The notes beneath the pieces were generated by a model, which saw nothing but the letters and a program-made list of their open reading frames with translations, made no database searches and was not told the DNA's origin. Below are positions 32,963-41,994 of a stretch of 64,000 bases of DNA, in pieces (the first letter of the stretch is position 1; each line of letters begins with the position of its first letter). The position numbers and the translations under genes are program-made. This DNA comes from CAYQXJ01 sp964421565 (GTDB lineage: Bacteria > Planctomycetota > Brocadiia > SM23-32), in NCBI GenBank assembly GCA_964421565.1, contig CAYQXJ010000006.1, positions 62,001 to 126,000 of the forward strand. Reading direction: 5' to 3'.

Positions 32963-33721
32963 ATGGCCACTATCGCACTCATATCCGACATCCACGGGAA
33001 CCTGGAGGCGCTTGAAGCGGTTCTGCGTGAGATACGCCACCAGGGCGTGGACGACATATGGTGCCTGGGGGACATCGTGGGCTATGGGCCCGATCCGGTA
33101 GCGTGCACCGACCTGGTCCGCAGGAACTGCTCGCTAACGCTGATGGGGAACCATGACTGGGCCCTGCTGAACAGTCCGGTTGGCTTCAACAGCCTTGCCA
33201 CGGCGATGGTCTATAAAACTAAGGAATGGATGCGCATAACTGACGAGTCCACCAACCAGGACCAGGAACGCTGGAGCTTCCTGTCTCAGTTGCCGCTCAG
33301 TTCTGAAACGGACGGCGTCATGCTGGTTCACGCCTCCCCTCGTGCAGAGCTCAGCGAGTACATCCTACCCTCGGACGTGACCTACGATCCTGATAAGTTC
33401 GAGGAGATATTCGGGATGATCGATCGGGCATGCATCGTCGGGCACACCCATCTGCCATGCGTCATAACCGAAGAGCTGGACCTGATCAGCGTGCGGGGCG
33501 AAAACGCGACGGTTGAGATCAGGGAGAAGAAGATGATCGTGAACATCGGCTCAGTCGGACAGCCCCGCGATGGTGACAACAGAGCCTGTTTTGTGACTCT
33601 GGCCGACGACTGTGTTCGCTACAAAAGAGTACCTTACAACTTCCGGCGCACCATGGACAAGATAGGTCGGCTGGGCGAGGAGTACCAGATGCTCGGATAC
33701 CGGCTTGGTCTTGGACGATAG
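32963..33721 (+). CDS. Calcineurin-like metallophosphoesterase (YfcE/MJ0936 type)
   Basis: The 252-residue protein has the complete metal-site motif series: ALISDIHGN, WCLGDIVGYGPDP, LMGNHDWA, LVHASPR, VGHTHLP and NIGSVGQPRDG. The last two are typical of the YfcE/MJ0936 branch of small cytoplasmic phosphodiesterases. ATG at 32963 starts the conserved strand directly; an in-frame ATG at 32930 gives 11 extra, unlikely residues. No clear ribosome site is seen. It is followed after 14 bp by rnfB. Substrate is unknown, as for most of the family. Confidence 0.9.
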   Translation: MATIALISDIHGNLEALEAVLREIRHQGVDDIWCLGDIVGYGPDPVACTDLVRRNCSLTLMGNHDWALLNSPVGFNSLATAMVYKTKEWMRITDESTNQDQERWSFLSQLPLSSETDGVMLVHASPRAELSEYILPSDVTYDPDKFEEIFGMIDRACIVGHTHLPCVITEELDLISVRGENATVEIREKKMIVNIGSVGQPRDGDNRACFVTLADDCVRYKRVPYNFRRTMDKIGRLGEEYQMLGYRLGLGR

Positions 33722-33735
33722 GTCCCCACCCTCGA

Positions 33736-34617
33736 GTGAGCTTAGCAACGATGCTGGAAACGATTGAGCTTGTTTTCTGGGCCGTGGGTTCCATGCTGGT
33801 GCTCGGCACCGTTTTCGGGCTGGGCCTGGTGTTTGCCGCGCGTGCCCTCGGCGGGCAGGAAGATCCACTGGTTGAGGAAATCTTCCACGAGTTGCCGGGC
33901 ATCAATTGCGGGGCATGCGGCTATCAGGGGTGTCGTCAGTATGCTGAAGCCGTGGCCGAGGGCGAGGACGTGGACCTGTGCGTGCCCGGGGGGCCGGACT
34001 GCTCTCGGGCACTTGCCGAGATCATGGGGGTCGAGGCGGCTGAGAGCGTGCCCATGAAGGCAGTTGTCCATTGCCAAGGAGGTTCCGATAACTGCGGCAG
34101 CAACCGCTTTGAGTATGTCGGCGCACGGGATTGCCGAGCAGCCCATATCACGGCGGGTGGGCCGAAGGACTGCGTATACGGTTGCCTGGGTTTTGGCTCG
34201 TGTGCCACGGAATGCCCCTGCGACGCCATCAGGATGGACGAGGAGAGACGCTTGCCGGTTATCGACCCGCAAGCTTGCACGGGCTGCGGGGTCTGCGTGA
34301 GGGCGTGCCCGCGGGACCTGATCAGCCTGGTGCCGAAGGCTTACCACATTCACCTGGGTTGCTCCAACAAGGACCGTGGCAGGGGCGTCAAGGATATATG
34401 CGCCGTCGGCTGCATCGCCTGCAACCTGTGCGTGAAGAAAGACCCCAACGAAGCGATAACCATGGTGAACAACCTGCCAGTCCTCGACTACGAGAAGGCC
34501 GACGGGGACTTCAGTGTGGCCATGCAGGTCTGCCCCATGAACTGCTACTACGCCGAACTGGATCGAGAAGAATCTCAGGCCGCCGGGGCCGCTGTCCACG
34601 TGGGCCAGCAGGCCTGA
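33736..34617 (+). CDS. rnfB: RnfB-like ferredoxin-type electron-transfer subunit
   Basis: The 293-residue protein has an N-terminal membrane helix (about residues 10-35), a 4Fe-4S domain with GINCGACGYQGC and DLCVPGG in the RnfB pattern, then two ferredoxin-type clusters in the C-terminal half, CTGCGVCVRACP and CIACNLCVKKDP. In the Rnf complex this subunit takes electrons between ferredoxin and NAD-linked subunits while ions are pumped. The GTG at 33736 or the ATG at 33751 may be the start; neither has a strong ribosome site. No rnfA, C, D, E or G gene lies in the window. A ferredoxin gene follows by 70 bp, and the phosphoesterase precedes it by 14 bp. Confidence 0.88.
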   Translation: MSLATMLETIELVFWAVGSMLVLGTVFGLGLVFAARALGGQEDPLVEEIFHELPGINCGACGYQGCRQYAEAVAEGEDVDLCVPGGPDCSRALAEIMGVEAAESVPMKAVVHCQGGSDNCGSNRFEYVGARDCRAAHITAGGPKDCVYGCLGFGSCATECPCDAIRMDEERRLPVIDPQACTGCGVCVRACPRDLISLVPKAYHIHLGCSNKDRGRGVKDICAVGCIACNLCVKKDPNEAITMVNNLPVLDYEKADGDFSVAMQVCPMNCYYAELDREESQAAGAAVHVGQQA

Positions 34618-34687
34618 GCTACTGGCGAACCCATAGAACCGGGCGGTTGCTTTTCGCCCTTTGCCTCTCTCATCAGGAGGTCGCTGT

Positions 34688-34858
34688 ATGTTTGTGGTCA
34701 AGGAGGATGAGTGCACGGGGTGCGGGATCTGCGTTGACGTCTGCCCCGTTGAAGCAATCGAGTTGGTAGACGGTGTCTCGAGCATCGACCAGCAGGAGTG
34801 TGTTGAGTGCGGCACGTGCATTGACGAATGCCCGGTGGAGGCGATCGCCGAGGAGTAG
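34688..34858 (+). CDS. Small 2[4Fe-4S] ferredoxin
   Basis: The 56-residue protein is a bacterial two-cluster ferredoxin with the paired motifs CTGCGICVDVCPVE and CVECGTCIDECPVE, eight cysteines in total. It has a very strong AGGAGGT before the ATG at 34688. It is a low-potential electron carrier, and its position after rnfB suggests it is the donor or acceptor for that subunit; this is inference. Confidence 0.95.
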   Translation: MFVVKEDECTGCGICVDVCPVEAIELVDGVSSIDQQECVECGTCIDECPVEAIAEE

Positions 34859-34884
34859 TCGGCTTGCGACGCGCCTCACCCATG

Positions 34885-34912
34885 GCCGGCGGGCATGCCT
34901 GTGTCCGCCGGT
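34885..34912 (+). terminator. Hairpin after the ferredoxin gene
   Basis: CCGGCGG (34886-34892) pairs perfectly with CCGCCGG (34905-34911) around a 12-nt loop that itself contains the palindrome GCATGC, with a further G-T wobble. It starts 27 bp after the ferredoxin stop. A U-tract is only weak (GGCTTG), so termination strength is uncertain. Confidence 0.45.
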
Positions 34913-34942
34913 ATGGCTTGTAATCTTGTCGACGTTTCTGGT

Positions 34943-34970
34943 TTGCGCCGCTGCCAGACACCGTTAGTAT
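34943..34970 (+). promoter_or_regulatory. Candidate promoter for the YdjY/cyclase pair
   Basis: TTGCGC at 34943-34948 and TAGTAT at 34965-34970 are 16 bp apart, with a start near 34977 and a very short leader to the ATG at 34991. Weak matches in both boxes. Confidence 0.35.
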
Positions 34971-34990
34971 GGAAGGCTGAAAGGGCTGGC

Positions 34991-35758
34991 ATGAATCGTT
35001 GCGTACTGGTGGTGGTGATCATGTGTATTTGTCTGCCGGGCGCGCAGAGAGTGGGGGCCCAGAATGACGAGCCGATGATCGAACGGGTCGGCCCCGAGCA
35101 GTACCGGATCGGTAGCGTCTTGCTCGACGGGAATGAACGGACAGTGCGCTGTGCCGGGTACGTGAACATGGACGAGGGGAACCCGGTCGAGCTGCTGGCA
35201 TGTACGCCACGCGGTAAGACGCATGAGAGCGTGCTGGTGCTGAACATTGAGCCGAAGGAACTGCAGATCGCCCTGTTGCTACTTGGGTTGCGGCAGGGAC
35301 GCAATCCGGCTGCAGAATGGGCTGAGGACAGCCCGGAAGCAGCGCGCCCGCCGGGTGATGAGGTCCAGATCTTCGTCGTGTGGGCAGCAGATGATGGGCA
35401 GGACAAGGCGCGGACTGAGGTGACGGCGGAAAGCCTGCTGATGAATCAGGTGTCGGGAGAACCGCTTGCGGGCTGTCGCTGGGTCTTCCTGGGCAGCCGA
35501 ATGGTCGGCCACCGATTCGGCGCCGACATTGAGGGCAGCCTTGTCGCAACGTATAGGGATCCCCTGGCGATCCTGGAGTTGGTGCATGAGACGGTGAACG
35601 ACGACACATTTCACGGGGTCAACTCCGGTCTCTGCCCCCCGGAAGACACTCCGGTGGAACTTGTTGTGCAGGTCCCCGAACGCGAAGACGTGAGCGGCGA
35701 GGGCCTTGCACGGGAACAGGGCGAGCGAACCGAACAGTCAAAGGGGGAAGAGCCTTGA
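34991..35758 (+). CDS. Secreted YdjY-domain protein
   Basis: The 255-residue protein has a signal peptide (MNRCVLVVVIMCICLPGAQRV, cleavage probably near GA-QN) and a YdjY-like domain marked by ELLACTPRGKTHESVLVLNI and LQIALLLLGL. In planctomycete-type proteins this domain is repeated beside membrane or cyclase-repeat genes; its role is unknown. The C-terminal 40 residues are charged and low-complexity (EDVSGEGLAREQGERTEQ). The ATG at 34991 has AAAGGG upstream. Its stop overlaps the start of the cyclase-repeat gene (TGATG), so the pair is coupled. Confidence 0.75.
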   Translation: MNRCVLVVVIMCICLPGAQRVGAQNDEPMIERVGPEQYRIGSVLLDGNERTVRCAGYVNMDEGNPVELLACTPRGKTHESVLVLNIEPKELQIALLLLGLRQGRNPAAEWAEDSPEAARPPGDEVQIFVVWAADDGQDKARTEVTAESLLMNQVSGEPLAGCRWVFLGSRMVGHRFGADIEGSLVATYRDPLAILELVHETVNDDTFHGVNSGLCPPEDTPVELVVQVPEREDVSGEGLAREQGERTEQSKGEEP

Positions 35759-36948
35759 TGTGCAGATCCACTGGTCTCATAGTGATGGTAGCACTGGTTT
35801 CTGGCATTCTTGCGGGGACCGCCGCGACGGGGCAGCAGAGCCCCGATGCCTCACTGTTGCTGGAGGGTATGTCAGCCGCACAGCGGGGGCTGCGTTACCT
35901 GGAACGGAGACAGCTCGAGAACGGCTCCTGGCAGGACGACCCCGCCATCACGGGCCTTGTGGTTACCGGCATGCTGGGCAGTGGCCTGGATGAATATGAC
36001 GTGAAGCGGGCCGTCGTAGAGCGCGCCCTGCGCTACATACGGAGCCACGTCCAGCCGGATGGCGGCATCTATGACCGGTTCTACGCCGGCTACAGCACCA
36101 GCATCTGCGCCATGGCACTGCTGGAAGCCGGCCGTCCCGAAGACAGGGCCCTGCTGGAAGGGGCGAAGCGCTTCCTGCTTGATGCGCAGGCCGACGAAAG
36201 TGAGGGGTTGGACGCGCAGGACCCCTGGTACGGGGGCTGGGGGTACGAGCCGCATCCCTCGGGCGAAGGCATGCACCGCCCCGATATGTCGAACACGCAG
36301 TTCGCGCTTGAGGCCATCCACAAACTGGAGCAAATGGCTGAAGAGGACCGACCCCTGGCAGGAGACGGCAAGGCGACCCGAACACGCACGGAGCTGGCCT
36401 ATGACCGTGCCATCGCGTTTCTGGAGCGCTGCCAGAATCTGAAGGCGCACAACGACCAGCCCTGGGCTGGCAACGACGGCGGCTTCGTTTACCGACCCGG
36501 GGAGAGCAAGGCGGGGGAGACGCCAGAGGGCGGATTGCGCAGCTATGCAGGTATGACGTACGCCGGGCTGAAGAGTATGATCTACGCCCGCCTCGGACCG
36601 AATGACCCCCGGGTGCGGGCTGCGTGGGACTGGGCAAGGCGCCACTGGAGCGTTACGGAGAACTCCGGCCTTGGCCAACAGGGCCTCTACTACTACTATG
36701 TGACGATGGCTCGCGCGCTGAATGCGTACGGTCGTGACGTAGTAGTCGGCCCCGATGGCGAGCGACACGAGTGGCGGCGCGAGCTTCTGCGCCAGTTGCT
36801 CAAGGTGCAGCGCGCTGACGGCTCCTGGGTTAACGGGAACTCTCGCTGGATGGAAGGCATGCCCGAACTGGTGACCGCATACTGCGTGCTGACCATCGAG
36901 CAGGCGACGGCGCCGTGGCGGCAGACCGTAGCGGCGAGTGGCCCGTAG
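35758..36948 (+). CDS. Secreted prenyltransferase/squalene-cyclase-repeat protein
   Basis: The 396-residue protein has a signal peptide (MCRSTGLIVMVALVSGILAG) and an alpha/alpha-toroid of repeats with motifs such as GLRYLERRQLENGSWQ, QPDGGIYDRFYAGY, and QRADGSWVNGNSRW. The repeats match the prenyltransferase/squalene-hopene cyclase fold. I see no DxDD proton donor or Zn site of a working cyclase, so it is probably a structural or binding member of the fold. GGGGGAAG precedes the ATG, and the start overlaps the preceding stop (TGATG). Such proteins are abundant next to YdjY genes in planctomycete-like genomes. Confidence 0.78.
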   Translation: MCRSTGLIVMVALVSGILAGTAATGQQSPDASLLLEGMSAAQRGLRYLERRQLENGSWQDDPAITGLVVTGMLGSGLDEYDVKRAVVERALRYIRSHVQPDGGIYDRFYAGYSTSICAMALLEAGRPEDRALLEGAKRFLLDAQADESEGLDAQDPWYGGWGYEPHPSGEGMHRPDMSNTQFALEAIHKLEQMAEEDRPLAGDGKATRTRTELAYDRAIAFLERCQNLKAHNDQPWAGNDGGFVYRPGESKAGETPEGGLRSYAGMTYAGLKSMIYARLGPNDPRVRAAWDWARRHWSVTENSGLGQQGLYYYYVTMARALNAYGRDVVVGPDGERHEWRRELLRQLLKVQRADGSWVNGNSRWMEGMPELVTAYCVLTIEQATAPWRQTVAASGP

Positions 36949-36952
36949 ACTT

Positions 36953-37600
36953 TTAAGCCGAGCTGAAGAAGGCGGCTCCGTTCTGCAACACCTGTTCCTC
37001 TTGTTCGCAGCTCAGGCCCGCTCCTCGCAGAACCTTGCCCGCGAACTCCCGGGTTGGATAGTCGCCGGGCGCGTGTCCGTCACTGCCGAAGCTCAGTGCG
37101 GCGCCACAGGCGAGGGCCAGCCGGGCCACGTGGCCGTTGGTCAGGCTGTGTCCTTTGCGTGCAGAGACCTCGAGCAGCACGCCGCGCTCGGCGGCCATCT
37201 CCACTTCCTCGGCCTTGATCAGCCCGGGGTGTGCAAGCACGTCCACCTCTGCCTCAATGGCGGCGCGGTTCGTGCCGGGTGCCACGGGTTCGGCCACGGT
37301 CTCACCGTGCACCAGAACGATCTCCGCCCCCAACTGGCGCGCCTGCACGACCATATCGGGTATCAGCACGGGGGGCACATGTGTCAGCTCGCAGCCGGCC
37401 AGTATCTCCATCGCGCCGTATGCGCCCTGTACGGACTGCGCGAACTCCTTCAGGCTGTCCAGCACGAAGGCCATGTTCGACGGACCGCAGTGGTCCGTAA
37501 TGGCCAGAGCCGTGTAGCCGATCGCCTGGCAACGTCGGGCCAATTCGGCCGGCAGCAGCACACCATCACTGAGAAAGCTATGCGTGTGGAGGTCTATCAT
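36953..37600 (-). CDS. PHP-domain phosphoesterase
   Basis: The 215-residue protein is a PHP-fold metalloenzyme, resembling histidinol-phosphatase. It has DLHTHSFLSDG at the N-terminus, ITDH, CELTHV, VHGE, VLAHPG, VSARKGHSL and a final GSDGHAPGDY, covering the metal-binding positions. Substrate could be histidinol phosphate, a sugar phosphate or a nucleotide; no his genes are adjacent. It ends 4 bp from the cyclase-repeat gene (convergent). Confidence 0.85.
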   Translation of the reverse strand: MIDLHTHSFLSDGVLLPAELARRCQAIGYTALAITDHCGPSNMAFVLDSLKEFAQSVQGAYGAMEILAGCELTHVPPVLIPDMVVQARQLGAEIVLVHGETVAEPVAPGTNRAAIEAEVDVLAHPGLIKAEEVEMAAERGVLLEVSARKGHSLTNGHVARLALACGAALSFGSDGHAPGDYPTREFAGKVLRGAGLSCEQEEQVLQNGAAFFSSA

Positions 37601-37690
37601 GTTTGCTCCGAGTCGGGGTCAGCGGGGAGCGCTGCTCCATACTTATAGCAGAGCCGTCGCCGACCGGCCAGTGGCAGGCTGCCGGCAGTG

Positions 37691-37719
37691 TTGCAATGGT
37701 CTGGCCACCGTGCCAGAAT
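37691..37719 (+). promoter_or_regulatory. Promoter for the three-lipoprotein operon
   Basis: TTGCAA at 37691-37696 and CAGAAT at 37714-37719 are 17 bp apart. The predicted start near 37726 is one base before the ATG at 37727, and no ribosome-binding site precedes that ATG, so the transcript may be leaderless. Confidence 0.45.
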
Positions 37720-37726
37720 AGCCTTC

Positions 37727-38371
37727 ATGAGTGGACCTCGACGATCACTGAGCCCCGGGCGCGCTTTTGGAGGGGCCGTCGTCGCGCTTGCGCTATGCAT
37801 GGCGTTGGTTGGTTGCGGCATCTTTCGGCGCGCGGTGGGGGTTCAGATCGAAGTCTCGGGCGCTCAGCGTACACTGGAGGAGCAGATTCTCGGCTCTTTC
37901 GAACAGGTAGCGGAGGAAGTCTTCCTGCTGGCGGGCGTGCGATCTATCGACCCGTTGACCGGCGAGCCCAGCGCTCCGCCGCCCATGACCGAGAGCCGCA
38001 GACGCGCGTTGCAAGCCCGCCGGCGGATGGAATTCAACCGGGACGATATCCTGATGTTCAAGCGCCGCGGATACGCCGGCGAGGCCAACGATGCCAGGCT
38101 GACCATCTTCGAGGAAGCTGTGGAATTGCTTGCCGAGCCGCAGCCTCGGTTGAGCCAACTCGTTCATGAATTGGCGGCGGAAGAGAACGAGGATCGCGCC
38201 ACTATCGTCGCTCGGATTGTTGAGACCACGCCCGAGTTGACGGGAGCCACCGGAGAGTCGGAGGTACGGCGCATACTTGCCTCGCGCTACCGGCAAGAGG
38301 CGGCGCCGGGCATGCGGGTGCAGCTGCCCAACGGCGATTGGGTGACTGTGAGCGGGGGGGCCGGGCGATGA
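37727..38371 (+). CDS. DUF1318-like lipoprotein (YdbL-related)
   Basis: The 214-residue protein has a basic N-terminus, a hydrophobic stretch and a lipobox ending LVGC at Cys30, so it is a lipoprotein. The following domain resembles DUF1318/YdbL, with the segment MEFNRDDILMFKRRGYAGEANDA matching the family's conserved Gly-Glu-Asn motif. Biochemical role is unknown. No ribosome site is visible, consistent with a leaderless start. Its stop overlaps the next gene (ATGA), so it is the first of a coupled triplet with the propeller/TPR and CHAT lipoproteins. Confidence 0.75.
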   Translation: MSGPRRSLSPGRAFGGAVVALALCMALVGCGIFRRAVGVQIEVSGAQRTLEEQILGSFEQVAEEVFLLAGVRSIDPLTGEPSAPPPMTESRRRALQARRRMEFNRDDILMFKRRGYAGEANDARLTIFEEAVELLAEPQPRLSQLVHELAAEENEDRATIVARIVETTPELTGATGESEVRRILASRYRQEAAPGMRVQLPNGDWVTVSGGAGR

Positions 38372-41300
38372 GACATCTCGCGGCCCTTGCATTGTTGGTG
38401 TTGTCGGTCGTCACGGTGGGATGCGCAGCCGTTCCATCCGCTCCTGCTCTTTCGATGGCCCGGCTACTGCCCGCTGATACCACAACCTGGAACAGACCGC
38501 TCCGGCTCACGCGTGGCCCATCGGCAGAGTACGGGGCAGACTACGTTGCTGGGCGGAAGAAGGTGCTCTATGTTTCGGAGCACTCCGGGGCAGCCGATAT
38601 CTACCAATGCCGGGATGAGCCCGGCAAGCTGGAGCCGGCCGACAGACTGACGGAACATCCAGCCGGAGACTATTGGCCCCGGGCGGACGAGCGCGGCCGG
38701 CGGGTGCTCTTTGTCTCGACGCGTGAGGACGCTGGCGGCGATATCTACCTGCGCAAGGAACGCATCTTCCGCGGGCCACAGCTCGTGCGGCTCACCGATG
38801 AGAGCACTATGGACGACCAGCCTGCGTGGCATCCCGCCGGAGACCGGTACTATTGCGCGGCCGCGACGGATACGAGGGAGCGCCGACAGGTCTTTACCGC
38901 CGAGGTCGGCGGGCCGTCCGAGCAACTGACTCAGGACGGCGGCCAAATGCCGGATTGCTCGCCCGATGGTCGTTTCCTCGTTTACGTCGTTTCGTCCGGG
39001 AATGGATCGACGCATCTGCGCATCATGCGTCTGGGCGACCGCGCGCACGCTGCGCTTACTTCCGGCCGGTTTCTGGACTTGCACCCCCGCTGGGCCGCGG
39101 AGGGGGATACTGTTCTCTTCGCAAGGGTCGGGTTTGACACGACTGGCGACGGAAGGCTCGACGGCCGCGATGCCTCGTCCATCTACTCTATGCGTTTTTC
39201 CCCGGCGTTGTTCGAGGGGGCGCCCCCAGAAGCCGAGCGACAGCTCACTTCTTTTGGGACGTCTGAGGCCTATCCCGCCCCGATGGAGGGGGGCTTTCTT
39301 TTTACCCGGTTCGGCCGCGATAGCTCCGACGTTTATGCTTTCGGAGAGAGCGGGGAGATGCCCGACCTCGAACGGCTTAGCGCATACGTGGCCTTCGCCC
39401 GACGCATTGATGCCGATGAGGCAGCCAATGCGTGGAGGCGCCAACTGGCCTGGCAGAACGTGGCCTGGGCGGCATCTTCACCGCGGCAAGTGGACGGCGA
39501 CGTGTCAGCCCCGCGGGCCCTGGCCGAAGCCTGGCTGGGTATCGGCAGGGCACTGCTGGACGTGGGTCGGGCAGTCGAGGCACGACGAGCTTTTGAGCGG
39601 GTGGTCGATGATTACGCCGCCGAGCGCCTTCAATCCGGCCAGGCCCGGCTGCAGCTTCTAAGGCTGGATCGGCTTGGCCCTGGGTTTGACGCTGCAGCCC
39701 ATATCTCACGGGCACGGGAACTGGAGGCAGAGTTCATGGCAGCCGCCAGCCGGGCCGCAGGAAGCCACGCGGCAGCCCTGCATCGAGTTGCTGCGTTGGC
39801 ACGCTTAGAGATCGGCCGGGCACAGCTTCAGGCAGGTCGCTATGCAGATGCCCTGGCGAAGTTCAATGAAGTGGCCGAACATCCCGAGAACCCCCAGACG
39901 GCGGCGCAGGCCCTGCTCGGCACGGCGGACGTCCACAGGCGGCTCGGTGGTCCCGATGGCCTCGAGGCGATGCGTAACACCTACCTGCGGCTGCTCTCCA
40001 CCTATCCTGATGCGCTGCCCTGGTCGGCTCGTGCAGCAGAGAAGGTGCTGGACACCATCGTTGCCATGGACGCCGGGGCCGAGCGGAAGCTGGCCGATCT
40101 TCGTGACCTCGTCGAGCGTTACTCCGACACCCCCATCCTTCCTGCACTCGCCCAGAACTATGTGGGCGACGTTTTCTACGAGCAGCGTGACTTCCTGCGG
40201 GCCGTGGAGGAGTATAGGCGGACCATAGCGCGGTTCCCTTCAGCGCATCGCCAGGCTGCAGCGGCGATGCTCGCCATCGGCCGCATACGCATGGAGCAGC
40301 AGGACTACGAGCGGGCGGTCGCGATCTTCAGCGAACTGGCGGACAGGGCTGCCCCAACCGAGATGTGGCTGCGAGAGCGTGCACGCCGGGGTTATGCAAA
40401 CGCGCTGTTGCGGCGCGCTCAGCGTGCGAGGAGGCTGGGCGATTTGCCACTGGCACTCGACGTGTACAGCCGCTTGGTCGACTACGATGACGACCTCGCG
40501 GGAGCGCACCGCGGTCTGGTGCAGAGCTACAACGAGCTGGGCCGGGTCGGCGAGTCCATACTGGCCTATCGCCCCCGCGTGGACAGCGACCCTCGCGACC
40601 ACGTGGCACACTACGCCCTGGCGCTGGCATACAGCTATTACGGGCCAAGTGATTGGGTCGGCCATAGGGGCAAGGCACATGAGAGGTCGAGCATAGACCG
40701 CGAGGCGTTGCGATTGGTGGAGAGCGCCATCCTCGTAGAAGCGAACGTGCCTCACTACCATCAGCTTCGCGGATTCCTGCTCAGCCGCCTGGCCCTTGCC
40801 ACCGGAGACGACGAGTACCTTACCCTGGCCCTGGATGCATACCTGGCGGCGCTCGGCCTCAGCGGTCCTGCAGCAGACCCCGCTAACTACGCCAACCTGC
40901 TGTTCAACGTTGGCGAGGCCCACCGACTGGTGAACCAGTCTGATGCGGGTTGGCCGTACTACCAGCGTGCCCTTAATGCGGGCTTCGAGCTGTCCGGCGA
41001 GCGGGGCCGCGCGGCCGCGATGGACATGGGGCGCAGTGCACTTGCCGCAGGCGAATACAGAGCGGCGGAGACCGTGTTGGGAAAGGGCCTGCAGCTTGTG
41101 GAAGAACTGGGAGACGGCGATGCCCGGGCGCTGAGTTTACGGGCGCACATGCTCGACCTTCTGGGCCTGACGCGACATCTGGCGGGGGAGTACGCTGCGG
41201 CCGCGAGTCACTACCGGCAATACGCCGAGGCGCTCCAGGAGCTTGTGGAAGAGCGAGAGGCCGAAGCCGACGCTTACCGACGTAACCTCGTGCGTGCTCG

Positions 41301-41994
41301 TCGCAATCTGGCGGTGAACCTGTACATGGCCTGGGAGCAGGGCTCTCTGGATCGTGCCTCTTTGCCGGAAGCATATAGCCTGCTGGAGCAGGCCTTGAAG
41401 GAACTGCAGCGCGTTGGTGTGGTCGGACGCCGCGAGTTGCCACGTCTGGGTTTGGTGACCATCAATGTGGATGTCGCACTGGGCCAACGGAAGGAGTCGG
41501 AGGTGCTTGACATCGCAGGGGAGAAGCGCCTTCTGCACACGTACATGGCCCGTATCTGCGCGGCCGGAGGGGACTACAAGACGGCCGCGAAGCATCTTAG
41601 ACAGAAGCTGGCGCTGTACCCCGAACTGCCTGAAGATACGGAGCGAACGGACCTGCTGACCGAAGTGGCGGTGGTGGAGACGCAACTGGCCGAATACCTG
41701 CTCGAGACGGGCTACCTCTCCGAAGCCGCTGCGTCCTACGCGCGTGCGGCCAGCCTGGAGAGTGCCGCCGGGAACGAAACCGGCTGGGCACAGTCAATTG
41801 TGTCTTGGGGACGTGTCCTCCTCGTTCAGGCGCAGGAGGGACGGATCGCCCCTGAGGCAACTGCGTCCGCCCTGGCAGCTCATCGCAGCGCACTGACCGA
41901 GGCTGGAGAGGCAAGTGCGGCGCTGTCGGAGAAGCTGCGGGCGGCTCTTGCCGCCAACATGGCTCGCCTCGTAAGGGCAAGGGAGGGCTCATGA
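38368..41994 (+). CDS. Lipoprotein with TolB-like beta-propeller and TPR repeats
   Basis: The 1208-residue protein has a signal peptide and a lipobox VTVGC (Cys19). Residues about 40-350 carry propeller repeats with WD40-like (PD40) blades, such as HPAGDYWPRADERGRRVLFVS and PDCSPDGRFLVYVV. From about residue 390 onward it is a superhelix of many TPR motifs (for example RAVEEYRRTIARFPSA and DYKTAAKHLRQKL). The ATG overlaps the previous stop and its end overlaps the next start by 4 bp (ATGA), so it is the middle gene of the triplet. The propeller and TPR combination suggests a periplasmic or surface scaffold that binds peptides or partner proteins. Confidence 0.85.
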   Translation: MRHLAALALLVLSVVTVGCAAVPSAPALSMARLLPADTTTWNRPLRLTRGPSAEYGADYVAGRKKVLYVSEHSGAADIYQCRDEPGKLEPADRLTEHPAGDYWPRADERGRRVLFVSTREDAGGDIYLRKERIFRGPQLVRLTDESTMDDQPAWHPAGDRYYCAAATDTRERRQVFTAEVGGPSEQLTQDGGQMPDCSPDGRFLVYVVSSGNGSTHLRIMRLGDRAHAALTSGRFLDLHPRWAAEGDTVLFARVGFDTTGDGRLDGRDASSIYSMRFSPALFEGAPPEAERQLTSFGTSEAYPAPMEGGFLFTRFGRDSSDVYAFGESGEMPDLERLSAYVAFARRIDADEAANAWRRQLAWQNVAWAASSPRQVDGDVSAPRALAEAWLGIGRALLDVGRAVEARRAFERVVDDYAAERLQSGQARLQLLRLDRLGPGFDAAAHISRARELEAEFMAAASRAAGSHAAALHRVAALARLEIGRAQLQAGRYADALAKFNEVAEHPENPQTAAQALLGTADVHRRLGGPDGLEAMRNTYLRLLSTYPDALPWSARAAEKVLDTIVAMDAGAERKLADLRDLVERYSDTPILPALAQNYVGDVFYEQRDFLRAVEEYRRTIARFPSAHRQAAAAMLAIGRIRMEQQDYERAVAIFSELADRAAPTEMWLRERARRGYANALLRRAQRARRLGDLPLALDVYSRLVDYDDDLAGAHRGLVQSYNELGRVGESILAYRPRVDSDPRDHVAHYALALAYSYYGPSDWVGHRGKAHERSSIDREALRLVESAILVEANVPHYHQLRGFLLSRLALATGDDEYLTLALDAYLAALGLSGPAADPANYANLLFNVGEAHRLVNQSDAGWPYYQRALNAGFELSGERGRAAAMDMGRSALAAGEYRAAETVLGKGLQLVEELGDGDARALSLRAHMLDLLGLTRHLAGEYAAAASHYRQYAEALQELVEEREAEADAYRRNLVRARRNLAVNLYMAWEQGSLDRASLPEAYSLLEQALKELQRVGVVGRRELPRLGLVTINVDVALGQRKESEVLDIAGEKRLLHTYMARICAAGGDYKTAAKHLRQKLALYPELPEDTERTDLLTEVAVVETQLAEYLLETGYLSEAAASYARAASLESAAGNETGWAQSIVSWGRVLLVQAQEGRIAPEATASALAAHRSALTEAGEASAALSEKLRAALAANMARLVRAREGS

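Noticed and set aside
37360..37600. PHP protein as histidinol-phosphatase HisK
   Set aside because: The metal motifs fit PHP enzymes in general but no his genes are nearby, so a histidine pathway name is not justified.
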